64,000 nt of DNA. Origin: Sorex araneus. Lineage: Eukaryota; Chordata; Mammalia; Eulipotyphla; Soricidae. How positions within the stretch are numbered: the first letter of the stretch is position 1; each line of letters begins with the position of its first letter. A program made the translations under genes and the position numbers. Positions 48,201-58,599 of this stretch are shown piece by piece. Location of the stretch: the NCBI RefSeq assembly GCF_027595985.1, contig NC_073306.1:194772000-194835999 (forward strand). Reading direction: 5' to 3'. The notes under the pieces are model-generated. The model was not told where the DNA came from and did not search any database. It was given only the letters and a program-made list of their open reading frames with translations.

Positions 48201-49119
48201 GAAGAAGGCTTGCAGAGCTATAAATTTTCCCCTTAACACAGCTTTAGCTGCGTCCCATAGGTTCTGGTAGCTTGTGTCTTCATTCTCATTTGTTTCGAGG
48301 TATCTCTTAATTTCTTTCTTGATTTCCTCCGTGACCCACTCATTGTTCAATAGTGAGTTGTTTAATTTCCAAGTGTTTGATTTGGTTCTCCGCGTCTGTG
48401 CATGATTAACTTCCATCTTCAGTGCATCATGGTCTGAAAAGATAGTTGATACAATTTCTATCTTCCCAATTCTATTAAGGTATAACTTGTGGCCCAGAAC
48501 ATGGTCTATTTTGGAAAATGTTCCGTGTGCGCTGGAAAAGAATGTGTATTCTTTCTTTTGGGGGTATATAGCCCTGTATAGGTCTATTAGCCCTGTCTCC
48601 TCCATTTCTTCCTTCAGGGCCATCGTTTCCTTATTGAGTGTTGTTCTTGTCGATCTATCCAGAGGTGATAAGGCAGTGTTGAAATCTCCAACTACTATCG
48701 TGGTGCTAGTTATGTCCTCCTTAAATTCTTTTAGGAGTTCTTTTAAGTATTTAGCTGGTCGTTCATTAGGTGCGTATACATTTAGGAGTGTGATTTCTTC
48801 CTGTTGTACATATCCCTTGATGAATATAAAATGACCTTTGCTGTCCCTTCTGATCTTTTTCAGCCTGAAATCAATGCTATCGGATACTAGTATGGCCACC
48901 CCCGCTTTTTTTTTTTTTGAGGGGGCTGTTTGCTTGCAGGATTGTTTTCCATCCTTTGATTTTTAGTCTGTGTTTGTTCCGGCTATTCAGATGTGTTTCT
49001 TGTAGGCAGCAGAAAGTTGGGTTTAGTTTCCGAATCCATTTTGCCACTCTGTGCCTCTTGATTGGTGCATTTAGCCCGTTAACATTAAGAGAAATTATTG
49101 TCATTGGATTTTGTGCCAT
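45298..49119 (-). pseudogene. L1 ORF2 (endonuclease/reverse transcriptase), broken by two frameshifts
   Basis: Three consecutive frames together cover the usual length of about 1,280 residues. 49119-48877 begins the AP-endonuclease domain (SLNVNGL, QETHL). 48899-47283 continues it (GDFN, SDHDAL) and starts the reverse transcriptase (NYRPISLMN). 47286-45298 holds the RT active site FADD (codons at 47014-47025) and the Cys/His-rich C-terminus ([19 protein letters not shown]). The first break is at a 13-base T homopolymer on the + strand (48906-48918). The second, near 47298, looks like a one-base loss just after AEKAFDK. As it stands the element should not make a full ORF2 protein. Confidence 0.93.
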
Positions 49120-49162
49120 TTTTCTGTAGGGTTTGTTGTTCTTATAGGTCTTTTTCCTTGTC

Positions 49163-50200
49163 TTATAGTAGCCCTTTGAGTCCTTCTTTTAAATTTGGTC
49201 TTGAGTCTATGAAGTTCCTGAGCTGTTGCTTGTCCATGAAATAATGTATGGTTCCTTCAAGTTTAACTGAGAGTTTAGCCGGGTAGAGTATTCTTGGTGA
49301 GGCATTCATTTCATGAAGTTTTTTCACTATATCCCACCATTGTCTTCGGGCTTGGAGGGTTTCTTCTGATAGGTCTGCTGTGAATCTAAGGGGTGCGCCT
49401 TTGTATATGATCTCCTTCTTTGATCTTGCTACTTGCAGTATTGTGTCTCTATCCACGGCATCCATCATTCTGACTATGATATGCCTTGGGGATTTTCTAT
49501 TTGGGTCCCGTTTAGCTGGCACCCTTCGGACTCCTTGTATCTGGATGTCCGCATTCTCTAGCTCTGGGAATTTTTTAGCAATGATGTCTTTAATGGTGTT
49601 TTTTTCATTGGGATTGGTTCCGTGTGGTTCCGACACTCCCATGATTCTTATGTTGTTTCTCCTGAGGTCGTCCCCTAGGACTCTAACTCGCTCTAGAGCC
49701 ATTTTGAGGTCTTTTGCCATTATTTGCTGTTGTCTATATGCTTTGTGCAGCTCATCTTCAAGCTCACTGATTCTGTCTTCGGCTGTAGTCATTCTACTAT
49801 TGAGGGCTCCTAGGGAGTTTTTCATTTCATCTACTGATTCTTTTAGTTGTGTGACTTCTGTTCGTAGCTTTGAAATTTCTGCTCTCATTTCTTCCTGGAT
49901 TATCTTGGTGGAGCGTTCCAACGCTGCATCCATATCCTCCCTTAATTTATTGGATGTTCGTTCCATAGTTGTGTTGAGTTCGTGAGTCATCCTCACAATT
50001 TCCTCTCTGAATTCTCTATCTGAGAGGAGGGTGTATTTCTGGGATGTCGCTGCTGAGGTTAGTGAGATATTTTCTTGGCTCTCTCCTAGTGGTGGGGATT
50101 TTCTCAGTTTCTTCATGTTGTTATGGGCTTTACTATCTGGAGCTCTCGTTAGCTTGGGAGGAACCTCGACTGAAGATTTTTGGCTATGCTCTTTTGACAA
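49163..50200 (-). CDS. L1 ORF1p (RNA-binding chaperone), intact
   Basis: An uninterrupted 345-residue frame of usual L1 ORF1 size. Residues about 60-175 are heptad-rich and predicted to form the trimeric coiled coil (e.g. KLRTEVTQLKESVDEMKNSL). Residues about 180-275 form the RRM-like domain, beginning RRNNIRIMGVSE. The C-terminal domain from about 280 contains the conserved ARRQWWD-like and RILYPAKL segments. ORF1p binds the L1 RNA in the retrotransposition particle. There is no frameshift in this ORF, although its partner ORF2 is broken, so it could still be translated if transcribed. It belongs to the minus-strand L1, not to the host gene set. Confidence 0.95.
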   Translation of the reverse strand: MSKEHSQKSSVEVPPKLTRAPDSKAHNNMKKLRKSPPLGESQENISLTSAATSQKYTLLSDREFREEIVRMTHELNTTMERTSNKLREDMDAALERSTKIIQEEMRAEISKLRTEVTQLKESVDEMKNSLGALNSRMTTAEDRISELEDELHKAYRQQQIMAKDLKMALERVRVLGDDLRRNNIRIMGVSEPHGTNPNEKNTIKDIIAKKFPELENADIQIQGVRRVPAKRDPNRKSPRHIIVRMMDAVDRDTILQVARSKKEIIYKGAPLRFTADLSEETLQARRQWWDIVKKLHEMNASPRILYPAKLSVKLEGTIHYFMDKQQLRNFIDSRPNLKEGLKGLL

Positions 50201-50454
50201 AGTACTTTTCTGTGCAAGTTGATGTATTCATTGACAGTTTTTGTGAAGTTAGGATAGGCTAGGTTAGTTGAATATTAACATATAGTAACTAAGATGATGA
50301 GGGAGTTTTTTGGAGGAATGGGTTCAATCAATTGTGGCCAAAGGACAATTCATGGAATAGTAGGAAAAATATCTGCGGCCGCTCCGGAAAGAGGCCACGC
50401 CCACTTTTGAGGCCACGCCCCCAAATGAGAGGACACTCCCCTAACCTGTTTGAA

Positions 50455-50712
50455 CACGGGAGGGCGGGATCAGGCGCGGTGGGCGAATGACTGGGACCTG
50501 CCCGGCAGGGCTGGGGTGCTCCAAGCTGTCCCACTGCCGCGGGCGGGCACGGGACGCGGGGGGCGCTTTTCCGGGTGGCCAGGGTCTCCAAGGGGAAGAG
50601 CCAATATACCTGTCGGACACGGGAGAGCGGGATCAGGCGCGGTGGGCGAATGACTGGGACCTGCCCAGCGGGGCTGGGGTGCTCCAAGCTGTCCCACTGC
50701 CGCGGGCGGGCC
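50455..50712 (-). promoter_or_regulatory. L1 5' UTR with tandem GC-rich promoter units
   Basis: A GC-rich segment starting 'cgggatcaggcgcggtgggcg' at about 50465 recurs at about 50628, a period of about 163 bp, giving one and a half units. Tandem 5' monomers acting as promoters are known for mouse L1; a similar role here is inference. Confidence 0.75.
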
Positions 50713-50724
50713 TAACTTTATTTT

Positions 50725-50906
50725 CTTTTGTCTGGAAGTGAACATGTCCTATAGATATAAATAGACCCATAATGTTCATATTTAGAGAAACAAGCAATAA
50801 TGGTAAAAATAATATGTGAAATTGTTAAAGAAATATTTAATGGTAAAAACTAAAAAATACACATATCAGTATATCAATAAGTATATCAAACAAATAAATA
50901 CATGTT
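50725..50906. other. Short single-copy spacer
   Basis: AT-rich sequence between the L1 and the VNTR retroposon, probably the original 3' flank of duplication copy 1. Confidence 0.5.
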
Positions 50907-50925
50907 AAAAAATTTTGGAGGTACT

Positions 50926-51430
50926 CCGAGAGCCAGCACCTGTGCAACCTCCGAGAGCCAGCCCTGTGTAACCTCAGAGAGCCAGCCCTGCGCAACCTCA
51001 GAGAGCCAGCCCTGTGTAACCTCAGAGAGCCAGCACCTGTGTAACCTCAGAGAGCCAACCCTGTGCAACCTCCGAGAGCCAGCACCTGTGCAACCTCCGA
51101 GAGCCAGCACCTGAGTAACCTCAGAGAGCCAGCCCTGCGCAACCTCAGAGAGCCAGCCCTGTGTAACCTCAGAGAGCCAGCCCTGTGTAACCTCAGAGAG
51201 CCAGCACCTGAGTAACCTCAGAGAGCCAGCACCTGAGTAACCTCAGAGAGCCAGCACCTGTGTAACCTCAGAGAGCCAGCCCTGTGTAACCTCAGAGAGC
51301 CAGCCCTGTGTAACCTCAGAGAGACAGCACCTGTGTAACCTCAGAGAGACAGCACCTGTGTAACCTCAGAGAGCCAGCCCTGTGTAACCTCAGAGAGCCA
51401 GCACCTGTGTAACCTCAGAGAGCCAGCATG
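50926..51430 (+). repeat. 24/25-bp VNTR, about 20 units
   Basis: Units ACCTCAGAGAGCCAGC plus CCTGTGTA or ACCTGTGTA, with variants in about four positions. ORFs across it (repeating ESQPC) are artefacts of the period. Confidence 0.96.
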
Positions 51431-51863
51431 CATGTGCCATCCCATACATCTAAGCAACAACCCCCATGACAAATGGAGTTATTAATATGAATAAATTTTT
51501 ACTGCGTGTTGTTAAAAAAAAAAGGTAGAAATCAGAAGGGAACACCTAGTAGAGACTATTGGGAGGACCCACTCAGGTTGAAAGCTGCGTGCCAAAAGTA
51601 GACTATAGACCGAACATGATGGCCACTCAATAAATACCTCTATTGCAAACTACAACATCCAACAGGAGAGAGAACAAAAGGGAATGCCCTGCCACAGAGG
51701 CAGGGTGGGGTGGTGGGGGTTGGGGTGGGGGTGGTGGGAGGGATACTGGGAACATTGATTGAGGAGAATGGACATTGGGGAGGGATATAAATGAAATGCA
51801 AACATGAAAGTTCTTAAGTTTGTAATTGTACCTCATAGTGATTCATTAATAAAAAATTTAAAA
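50926..51863 (+). mobile_element. SVA-like composite retroposon: VNTR plus L1 3' end
   Basis: A VNTR (50926-51430) is followed by an L1-like 3' region ('aaagtagactatagaccgaacatgatgg', GGTGGG-rich tract, 'ttcttaagtttgtaattgtacctcatagtgattc') and an A tail. The whole unit is bounded by a 19-bp direct repeat, aaaaaattttggaggtact (about 50907-50925 and 51864-51882), showing that it inserted as a single element. It has no coding capacity, so it must have used L1 enzymes. The plan recalls primate SVA but the sequence is unrelated as far as I can tell. Confidence 0.85.
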
Positions 51864-51908
51864 AAAAAATTTTGGAGGTACTTTTGATTATAACAATAGT
51901 CTTATAAT

Positions 51909-54900
51909 AGACTATTATAATGAGGAAGATAATTTATATCATTGATTTTAATTCTACTACAAATATTTCTTTAGAGAAAAAAATTACCTTAAATACTTAT
52001 AACACTAAAAGATTTCCATACACAATTTGAATTTCCCATAATAAAAGATAATTGCTACTTTAGGTACTGGTTTGAAGCCTATCTAGTCAATAACACTTTT
52101 TAAATAAGTTTTTAATTAAAATTTCGCTTGAGATAATTTTTTGTTGTTTTCTAAAGAGATGTTCTTCTGCCGACGTTGGACACTCTAATCCTCTGTTAGC
52201 TATGACCCATGAGAATGTTTCCGTTTGACAGTATTCATTCTGAATCCTTCATTGATCAATGTTCTAATAAAACTTGAAGTCACACCTTGTATTTGAAACA
52301 CTTGACTGAAAAATGTACCTTGGCATCAAAACAATGCACAGAACCAAGAAGGAAGTTAATATTTTTCATAATGTACGTTAGTAGAGTTTATAATGAATTC
52401 AACATTGACTTAGACTGTGTTTTTTAGAAAAGAAATTGCAACCAAAACATTCTGGCATGAAGAGCCTGTTAATTGAAGGGTAATGCATTTTTAAATTTCA
52501 AAGCTGATTAAATCTCTTGGTGATAATCGGAGAATGGAATTGAAATAAACTTGAAACAACTGAAATAAAGTTGGAATAGAATTGTGTCAATACATAATTA
52601 ATAATGGCAGGCGAGATTGTGTAGCTAGAAGGAAGGAGTGTGCCTTGCACTCAGCCAGTCCGGGTTCAATCCCCTGCACTCTGATCTCCAAGCCTTGCCG
52701 GGAATGCCACCTGAGTATATACATCCACGAATAAGGCCTGAGCATAGCCAAATATCCCCCCCTAAAAGAAGAATTAACTAAGTTGTCCCTGGGTTCTAGT
52801 TATTAATTGCATTTATTCATTAGTAAAGATATGGCAACAAATACTTGGTAGTTTATTTCAATTCTGTTCTCTTACCACCAAAAGCTTTAATCACCTCTGA
52901 AATTTAAAACTGCATTACCCCTCAATTAATAGAGACTCATAATGCCAGGATATTTTGTTCCTGTTTTTTGGCCATTTCTTGAAAAAAGAAAAAGGCCAAT
53001 TTTATTGATTTTCCCATTGGTTTACACTACTATAAAATGTCAGGAGTACAACTTCAAAGCATGACTCACACACCCGTTACTTAAATTCCAGTGCCATTAC
53101 ACTGTCAAAATGAATCCTTCTACCCACATACAGTTAAATGTGGGTTCATCAGGTATACTTAAGAGTCATATATACTTAAGAGTCGAAGAGTTGGTTTTTG
53201 TTTCTTGGATCTTGGGCGGGGGGGGGGGGGGTGTGCCTTCCAAGGGATGCTCTAGAGGCTCAGGACTCCACTTGTGATTGTGGCCAGCTGGGCCTACATT
53301 TGCATGCCCCGAAGGTGTATGCCCTCAGCCCTGTAGTACTCAGGAACATCCGGCCATGCACAGTGCTCCATTCCCCAGGATCACACAATAGCGTTCAGAA
53401 TAGTTGCTTATTATGTTTTACTGTGTTTTGTCACAACTTTTGCTTTGGTTATTAATAGTTCACATATGAGTAAAACCATCTGATACCAGGATGCTAAAAA
53501 TTGTCTAAATTTAGGAAGATATTCCTATTGAAAGACTAATATTTACTAATATGAGTCAATCTTTTCGTTTTTTGAGCCACACCCTGAAACCTGGCTCTGT
53601 ACTTCTAAATGGAGTTGGGGGACCCTCTGGGTTGCTGGGAATTGAACCCTGTGTCAACCACAAGCAAGGCAAGTACCTTACCTGTTGTACTATCTTTCTG
53701 GCTCCATGAATCAAGCCTTTTATAGTTCCAAATAGTACTAAATTTGAAGAACAATTTTATGAAGCAAAATTCTATTTTAGATGATAATCTTAGACATATA
53801 TTAAGTAGGAAGCTGATTAAAGAACAGCCAAACACAGCAGGAAGATGAGATTTTAATTTAGCTACCTGATTATATTTCCTAGACACAATTAAGCTACTTT
53901 TAGACAAAATACCATCACACTTTTGTCTGTAACTCGGACATTTTGCATAACAATTCATCAGACATGTATGACCATAAATGTGTAACCATAAAACATTTCC
54001 TAAAATAAAAATAACTTACAAATAAAACAATCTGACATTTTATTTTCACTTCTAATATGTTCAATGCAGTCTTTAAATTCTGTTTGTTACTCTCTAAATG
54101 CTATCAAACTTTACAAATGGATTGCGTCCACATTTCAACAAGTACTTGTATTAAAATGTTAATTAGTGATTGGAAATCAGTTGTATTTTGGAACAAAATT
54201 ACACAATGGAAAAATTCAAGTTCTGAAATAAGTCAAATTTAGTATCAAATCCAGTCTAAAATATTTGTGAACTTTGAGCAAATTTCTCAACTTTTCTGAT
54301 TTACTTTTTAATCAGAATTATATCCTTGAGTTATTTGAGTACTTAATTATCTGGGCTGGAACGATAGTACAGCTTGTAGGGTGTTTGCCTTGCATGCAGC
54401 TGACCCGTGTTCGATTCCTCCTTCCCTCTTGGAGAGCCCACAAGATACCGAGAGTATCCTGCCCACACGGTAGTCTGGAAAGCTACCCGTGGCGTATTCG
54501 ATATGCCAAAAGCAGTAACAACAAGTATCACAATGCACACGTCACTGGTACCCGCTCAGGCAAATTAATGAGCGGGACGACAGTGCTGCAGTGCTACTTA
54601 AATATCTAACATTCATAAAGTAGTTAGTACACAGTCTATAATGTAATAACTAGAATTATAGCTATCAGGCAATAAAGTATAACATCTGATTTTGAAGAAT
54701 TTTCTTTTAACTGAATAATATATAAGTGTAAATCACTCACTACAAGAATTTATTTTACACATAAAATTAGTTTACTACATACATTTGTCATAAATTAAAA
54801 GCAGACTGACTTACTTTCCCAATGATTTATACCAGGCTAGTGTATGTTTTGTTATTCATATTGTTTAGCTAATAGTGATAATACCACATACTTATGGAAT

Positions 54901-55338
54901 CCAATAACCTTAAAGTATTTTATTACCCTACAAGTAGTCCAGTTATTCATTAGAAATACAAAAAATTAAGTTTCATATGTTTTGTATTTTAAGTAAAACT
55001 AATGGCTAAAAACATTTAACCATTAAAAAGAAATGCTAAGGCAAACGAGCTTAAAGTGAACTCTAAAATCTCAGATAGAAGTCAGCAATTCAGAAAAGCT
55101 ATGAAATTCTGTTTTGAATTTTTCCTCTCCCATCATAAGATCTTTCTAAAATTGAAAGTGCATTTACTTCAACTTCCTCTATTTTCCTTCTTTAAAATCC
55201 ATGATTAAAACTAGTATTACTTTTATACCTCAGCTCTGATATATGTCTAAATGTGGAAACAATATAAATATCATTTTATATTAGTGGTTCTCATAATGGC
55301 TTTACATTGGTTTTACTTCAAGAGAGGATAAGGATTGC
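51909..55338. other. Copy 2 upstream region without new genes
   Basis: Collinear with 31848-35265, including the same old SINEs. No coding exon seen. Confidence 0.7.
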
Positions 55339-55523
55339 TTTTTTTTTTTTTTTTTTTTTTTTTTTGGGTCACACCTGGCGGTGCACAGGGGTTACTCCTG
55401 GCTCTGCACTCAGGAATCACTCCCTGGCGGTGCTCAGGGGACCATATGGGATGCTGGGAATCGAACCCGGGTCGGCCGCGTGCAAGGCAAACGCCCTACC
55501 CGCTGTGCTATCGCTCCAGCCCC
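55339..55523 (-). mobile_element. Young SINE inserted only in duplication copy 2
   Basis: Near-consensus SINE, reverse orientation with a long T run, flanked by the direct repeat aaggattgctttttt. Copy 1 has the single empty site at about 35266. It therefore inserted after the duplication, or was absent from the source haplotype. Confidence 0.95.
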
Positions 55524-55923
55524 AAGGATTGCTTTTTTAATGACAAAACTAGCTCAGACTTGTGGAAACTACAGTAGTATCAAATGAGGTGCCTTCTGAG
55601 TGGTGGGATGACACTGAAAGTTTGGTGAGAATAGTGGCAAATAGTAACAATACCCATAGAGTGTTGAGGAGCTACACCCTTTCAATTCTGTAGTTTTGTA
55701 AAAAATAATAAATCAATTCAAAAAATTGAAGAGAAAATCTTAGTTAATTTTACATGTCTTACTGTTCCCCAGATTCATGAAGAACAACTGAACCTAGAAT
55801 ATAAAATATTTTAAAAGTTGCCCAGGTAATTTTAATTCAATTTGAAAAACCACTGTATTGTAGTTCTCTGAATGCTTCCTAAGGTTTGAAAAACAATAAT
55901 TGGATCCCAGTTCTATAGTTGAA

Positions 55924-56035
55924 GTTGCCAAATTGGCAACCACATATTCCTTGTTTACGTAAAGAAAATCAACACCAATTATCTTCTCTCAACCTTTCTC
56001 TTAACTCCAATGAAAATTCAGATAGGTATTTAAGG
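55924..56035 (+). promoter_or_regulatory. Gene 4 proximal promoter: palindromic element plus TATA-like box
   Basis: GTTGCCAAATTGGCAAC (55924-55940) and gtatttaagg (56026-56035) are conserved from gene 3 without change in spacing. Confidence 0.68.
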
Positions 56036-56056
56036 AGGGAGGTTTTGTGTAGAAGT

Positions 56057-56153
56057 TCTTTTTCTTCTTGAATTTCTTAAATAGTGGCTATCCAAACATT
56101 GAAAGAAGTAAAAATAAGCAACAATTTCTTTTCAAAGAAGAATCTCCTGCAAG
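56057..56153 (+). other. Gene 4 untranslated first exon (predicted), altered donor
   Basis: Equivalent of gene 3 exon 1. The splice donor has changed from gtaagtattt in gene 3 to gtattt through a 4-bp deletion at 56154-56160, which removes the A and G that pair with U1 snRNA at positions +4 and +5. Confidence 0.6.
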
Positions 56154-58599
56154 GTATTTAAAAATATAGATGTAAAGATTTTAACTTTAGAACTTAACTT
56201 TTGATTATATTATTATGCATAATGCTCTCTTCTGACAAATACATGTACATATATGAAATTATTCAACTTTGTAGAAAGACTGAAACCTGTCACTGTTGCA
56301 ATATTGATTAAGCTAAAATTCAAAACTAAAAGAAATAAGTCAGAGAAAAATAAAATCTGCATGGTATCACTTATATGTATAATGTTAAAAACAGGTCAAA
56401 GAAACAGCAGAAAATTATTGCCAGGGATTGGGAGTGGGGATAATAGGGAAAATTTGGCAAAAAGGTCAAAATTTTGTTTATAATATAAAATAAAGCCTCA
56501 GGGTCTAATGCAAAACATGGTGGCTAAAGTTGATTTCATGGCATTTTATACTTGGAATTTGTGGGGTTACAGCTCAATGGTAGAACACTGGCCTTGCATG
56601 TATGAAGCTCTGGGTTCAATTTCCAGTCCAACAGTTAAAATTAAAAATTTTTAAGAGAATACAACTTAAATTTTCTCACCAAAAGAAGGTAAATATATAA
56701 AGTTGTGTTTGTATTAGTTAGCTAGCTCAGAAGCTCAGAAATCCTTAAACAAATTATGCACATATTAAATCATCACATTGTACTTATTGAATATATTATA
56801 ATTGTAGTTGTCAATTGTACTTCAAAAAACTTTTTTAAACTATAACACAAATAGTTATGCTATCCATTAACAAACCACGTGTGTTTTAAGAAAACTGTCC
56901 AAATCTTTAGAAGTTTTTGAGGTGTCAAGAATATTTGTATATTGGAGAGATAGCACAGCGGGTAGGGCGTTTGCCTTGCACGTGGCCAACCCGGGTTCGA
57001 TTCCCAGCATCCCATATGGTCCCCTAAGCACCGCCAGGGGTGGTTCCTGAGTCCAGAGCCAGGAGTAATCCCTGTGCATCATCAGGTGTGACCCAAAAAA
57101 ATAAAAAAAAAGAATATTTGTGTGGAGTATTTACACAATCCATACCCAATTTTAAAATTTATCGACTCTTTTCTTGGCATAATATTAATGATCCCTAATG
57201 TCAATTGACTAGAACAACTAAAGTGACAAAAAGATTGATTTTGTTTTTACTGATTTATGCTTTTCAAACTATAAGGAGAATATATTATAAAGATTAATTT
57301 TAAGGGAGTGTTCTGAACCTCTGAGGAATAAAATTAGCAGATTTGCATACCAACCTCCCTTCCCTTACTATTGTACTACTACACGATAGTATACTATTCA
57401 ATAGTAGTACTGATCATAAACACCAAACTGATCCCACAGCAGTATCATAAAATAGTTTTCAAATTTTGCCTTTTCAGAAGACTGATACTTGTGATACTTT
57501 GCTTAAAACTATAATCAAATTAGGAACAAAACTTTTCCTAATTCAGACAGTGATGAAACAAAGTTGACTTCTGGGAATGATGAGGAAAAATATATGAAAG
57601 CAATAATGCAGTAAGATGACACTAAAGGAAAAGTGTACTGCACTATTTTTTCCCATCATATAAGTCAGAGAAATTACATTTAAAAACTAATTATATCTAG
57701 AACCAGAGAGATTGTTTTATGGGTCTCTTGCCTTGTATGCAATCAACCTTGGTTTGACTTCTGGCACCAGATATGGTTTCCTGAGTCCCTCCAGGAATTA
57801 TCCTCGAGCACAGAGGTAGGATTAATCCCTAAGGACCACTGGGTTTGACAAAAAATTAATTCGCTAATTTATTTAAGATAATGAGAACTGTATTATAAAA
57901 GTTATCTTTACATCAGGTTTTGTTGAAAATGTTCTATCCAAAAATCTACAATCTAAAATTTTTTACTAACTTTAAAAAAAATATTTTAAAACTTCTTCAA
58001 ACAAGTTGTATGTCCCTTCACTAATTATTATCACTGAAGACAATTTTCCAAAGTGGAATACGTAGCTGTTTACCCGACAGCTCATGCTCCCCTCACCTCT
58101 CTCCATCACACTGCCACTGAAGGAGTCCCGGGTGGCCCTGAGAAGCACTGAGCCCGAAAAGCACCACAGTGCCAGTCTGAGCACCACACCTTCAAATGCA
58201 TACCACCGGCTTAAGCATCACTGGGAGTAAAATCTGTATCCACCACCATCCCAGCACTTCTTAAGAAGATTCCTATAAAATAAATCTAATTAATGCAATT
58301 TTTTAATTTTCAAAGTGTCTTTGAACAATTACCTGACAATTATTTTCCATAGGTATATGTTCATAATAGTGTTCCAGAGTATCACAAAAATAATATCGCT
58401 GTGCATACAGTATTTCCTTTTCTCTTCCTAAAAGCTCAAGCGCATCTCTGAAATATTGAAGGGTATTTCTTTATCATGTCAAATAGACATACTAGGATGG
58501 TGCCTAAAATTTGTAGTTTTAATTTAGGAAAATCAATTTAAAAAAAAATTGACTAACCCTGAGTAACCATTGATCTACTTTTAGGAGCAGCACTGAAAA

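Larger units (their letters stand above)
44828..50712 (-). mobile_element. Near full-length L1 retrotransposon
   Basis: A 5.9-kb LINE-1 on the minus strand: 5' UTR 50201-50712, ORF1 50200-49163, ORF2 49119-45298 (broken) and 3' UTR to an A/T-rich tail at about 44828. The direct repeat taactttatttt flanks it (44816-44827 and 50713-50724), a target-site duplication typical of L1 insertion. It lies between the two OPRPN-like genes, near the duplication junction. Confidence 0.96.

Noticed and set aside
46097..49985. Plus-strand ORFs opposite the L1
   Set aside because: Shadow frames of L1 ORF1 and ORF2 on the minus strand.
50926..51430. Regular 24/25-bp array, considered as CRISPR or a coding repeat
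   Set aside because: There are no unique spacers, the genome is mammalian, and the array lies inside a retroposon with target-site duplications.
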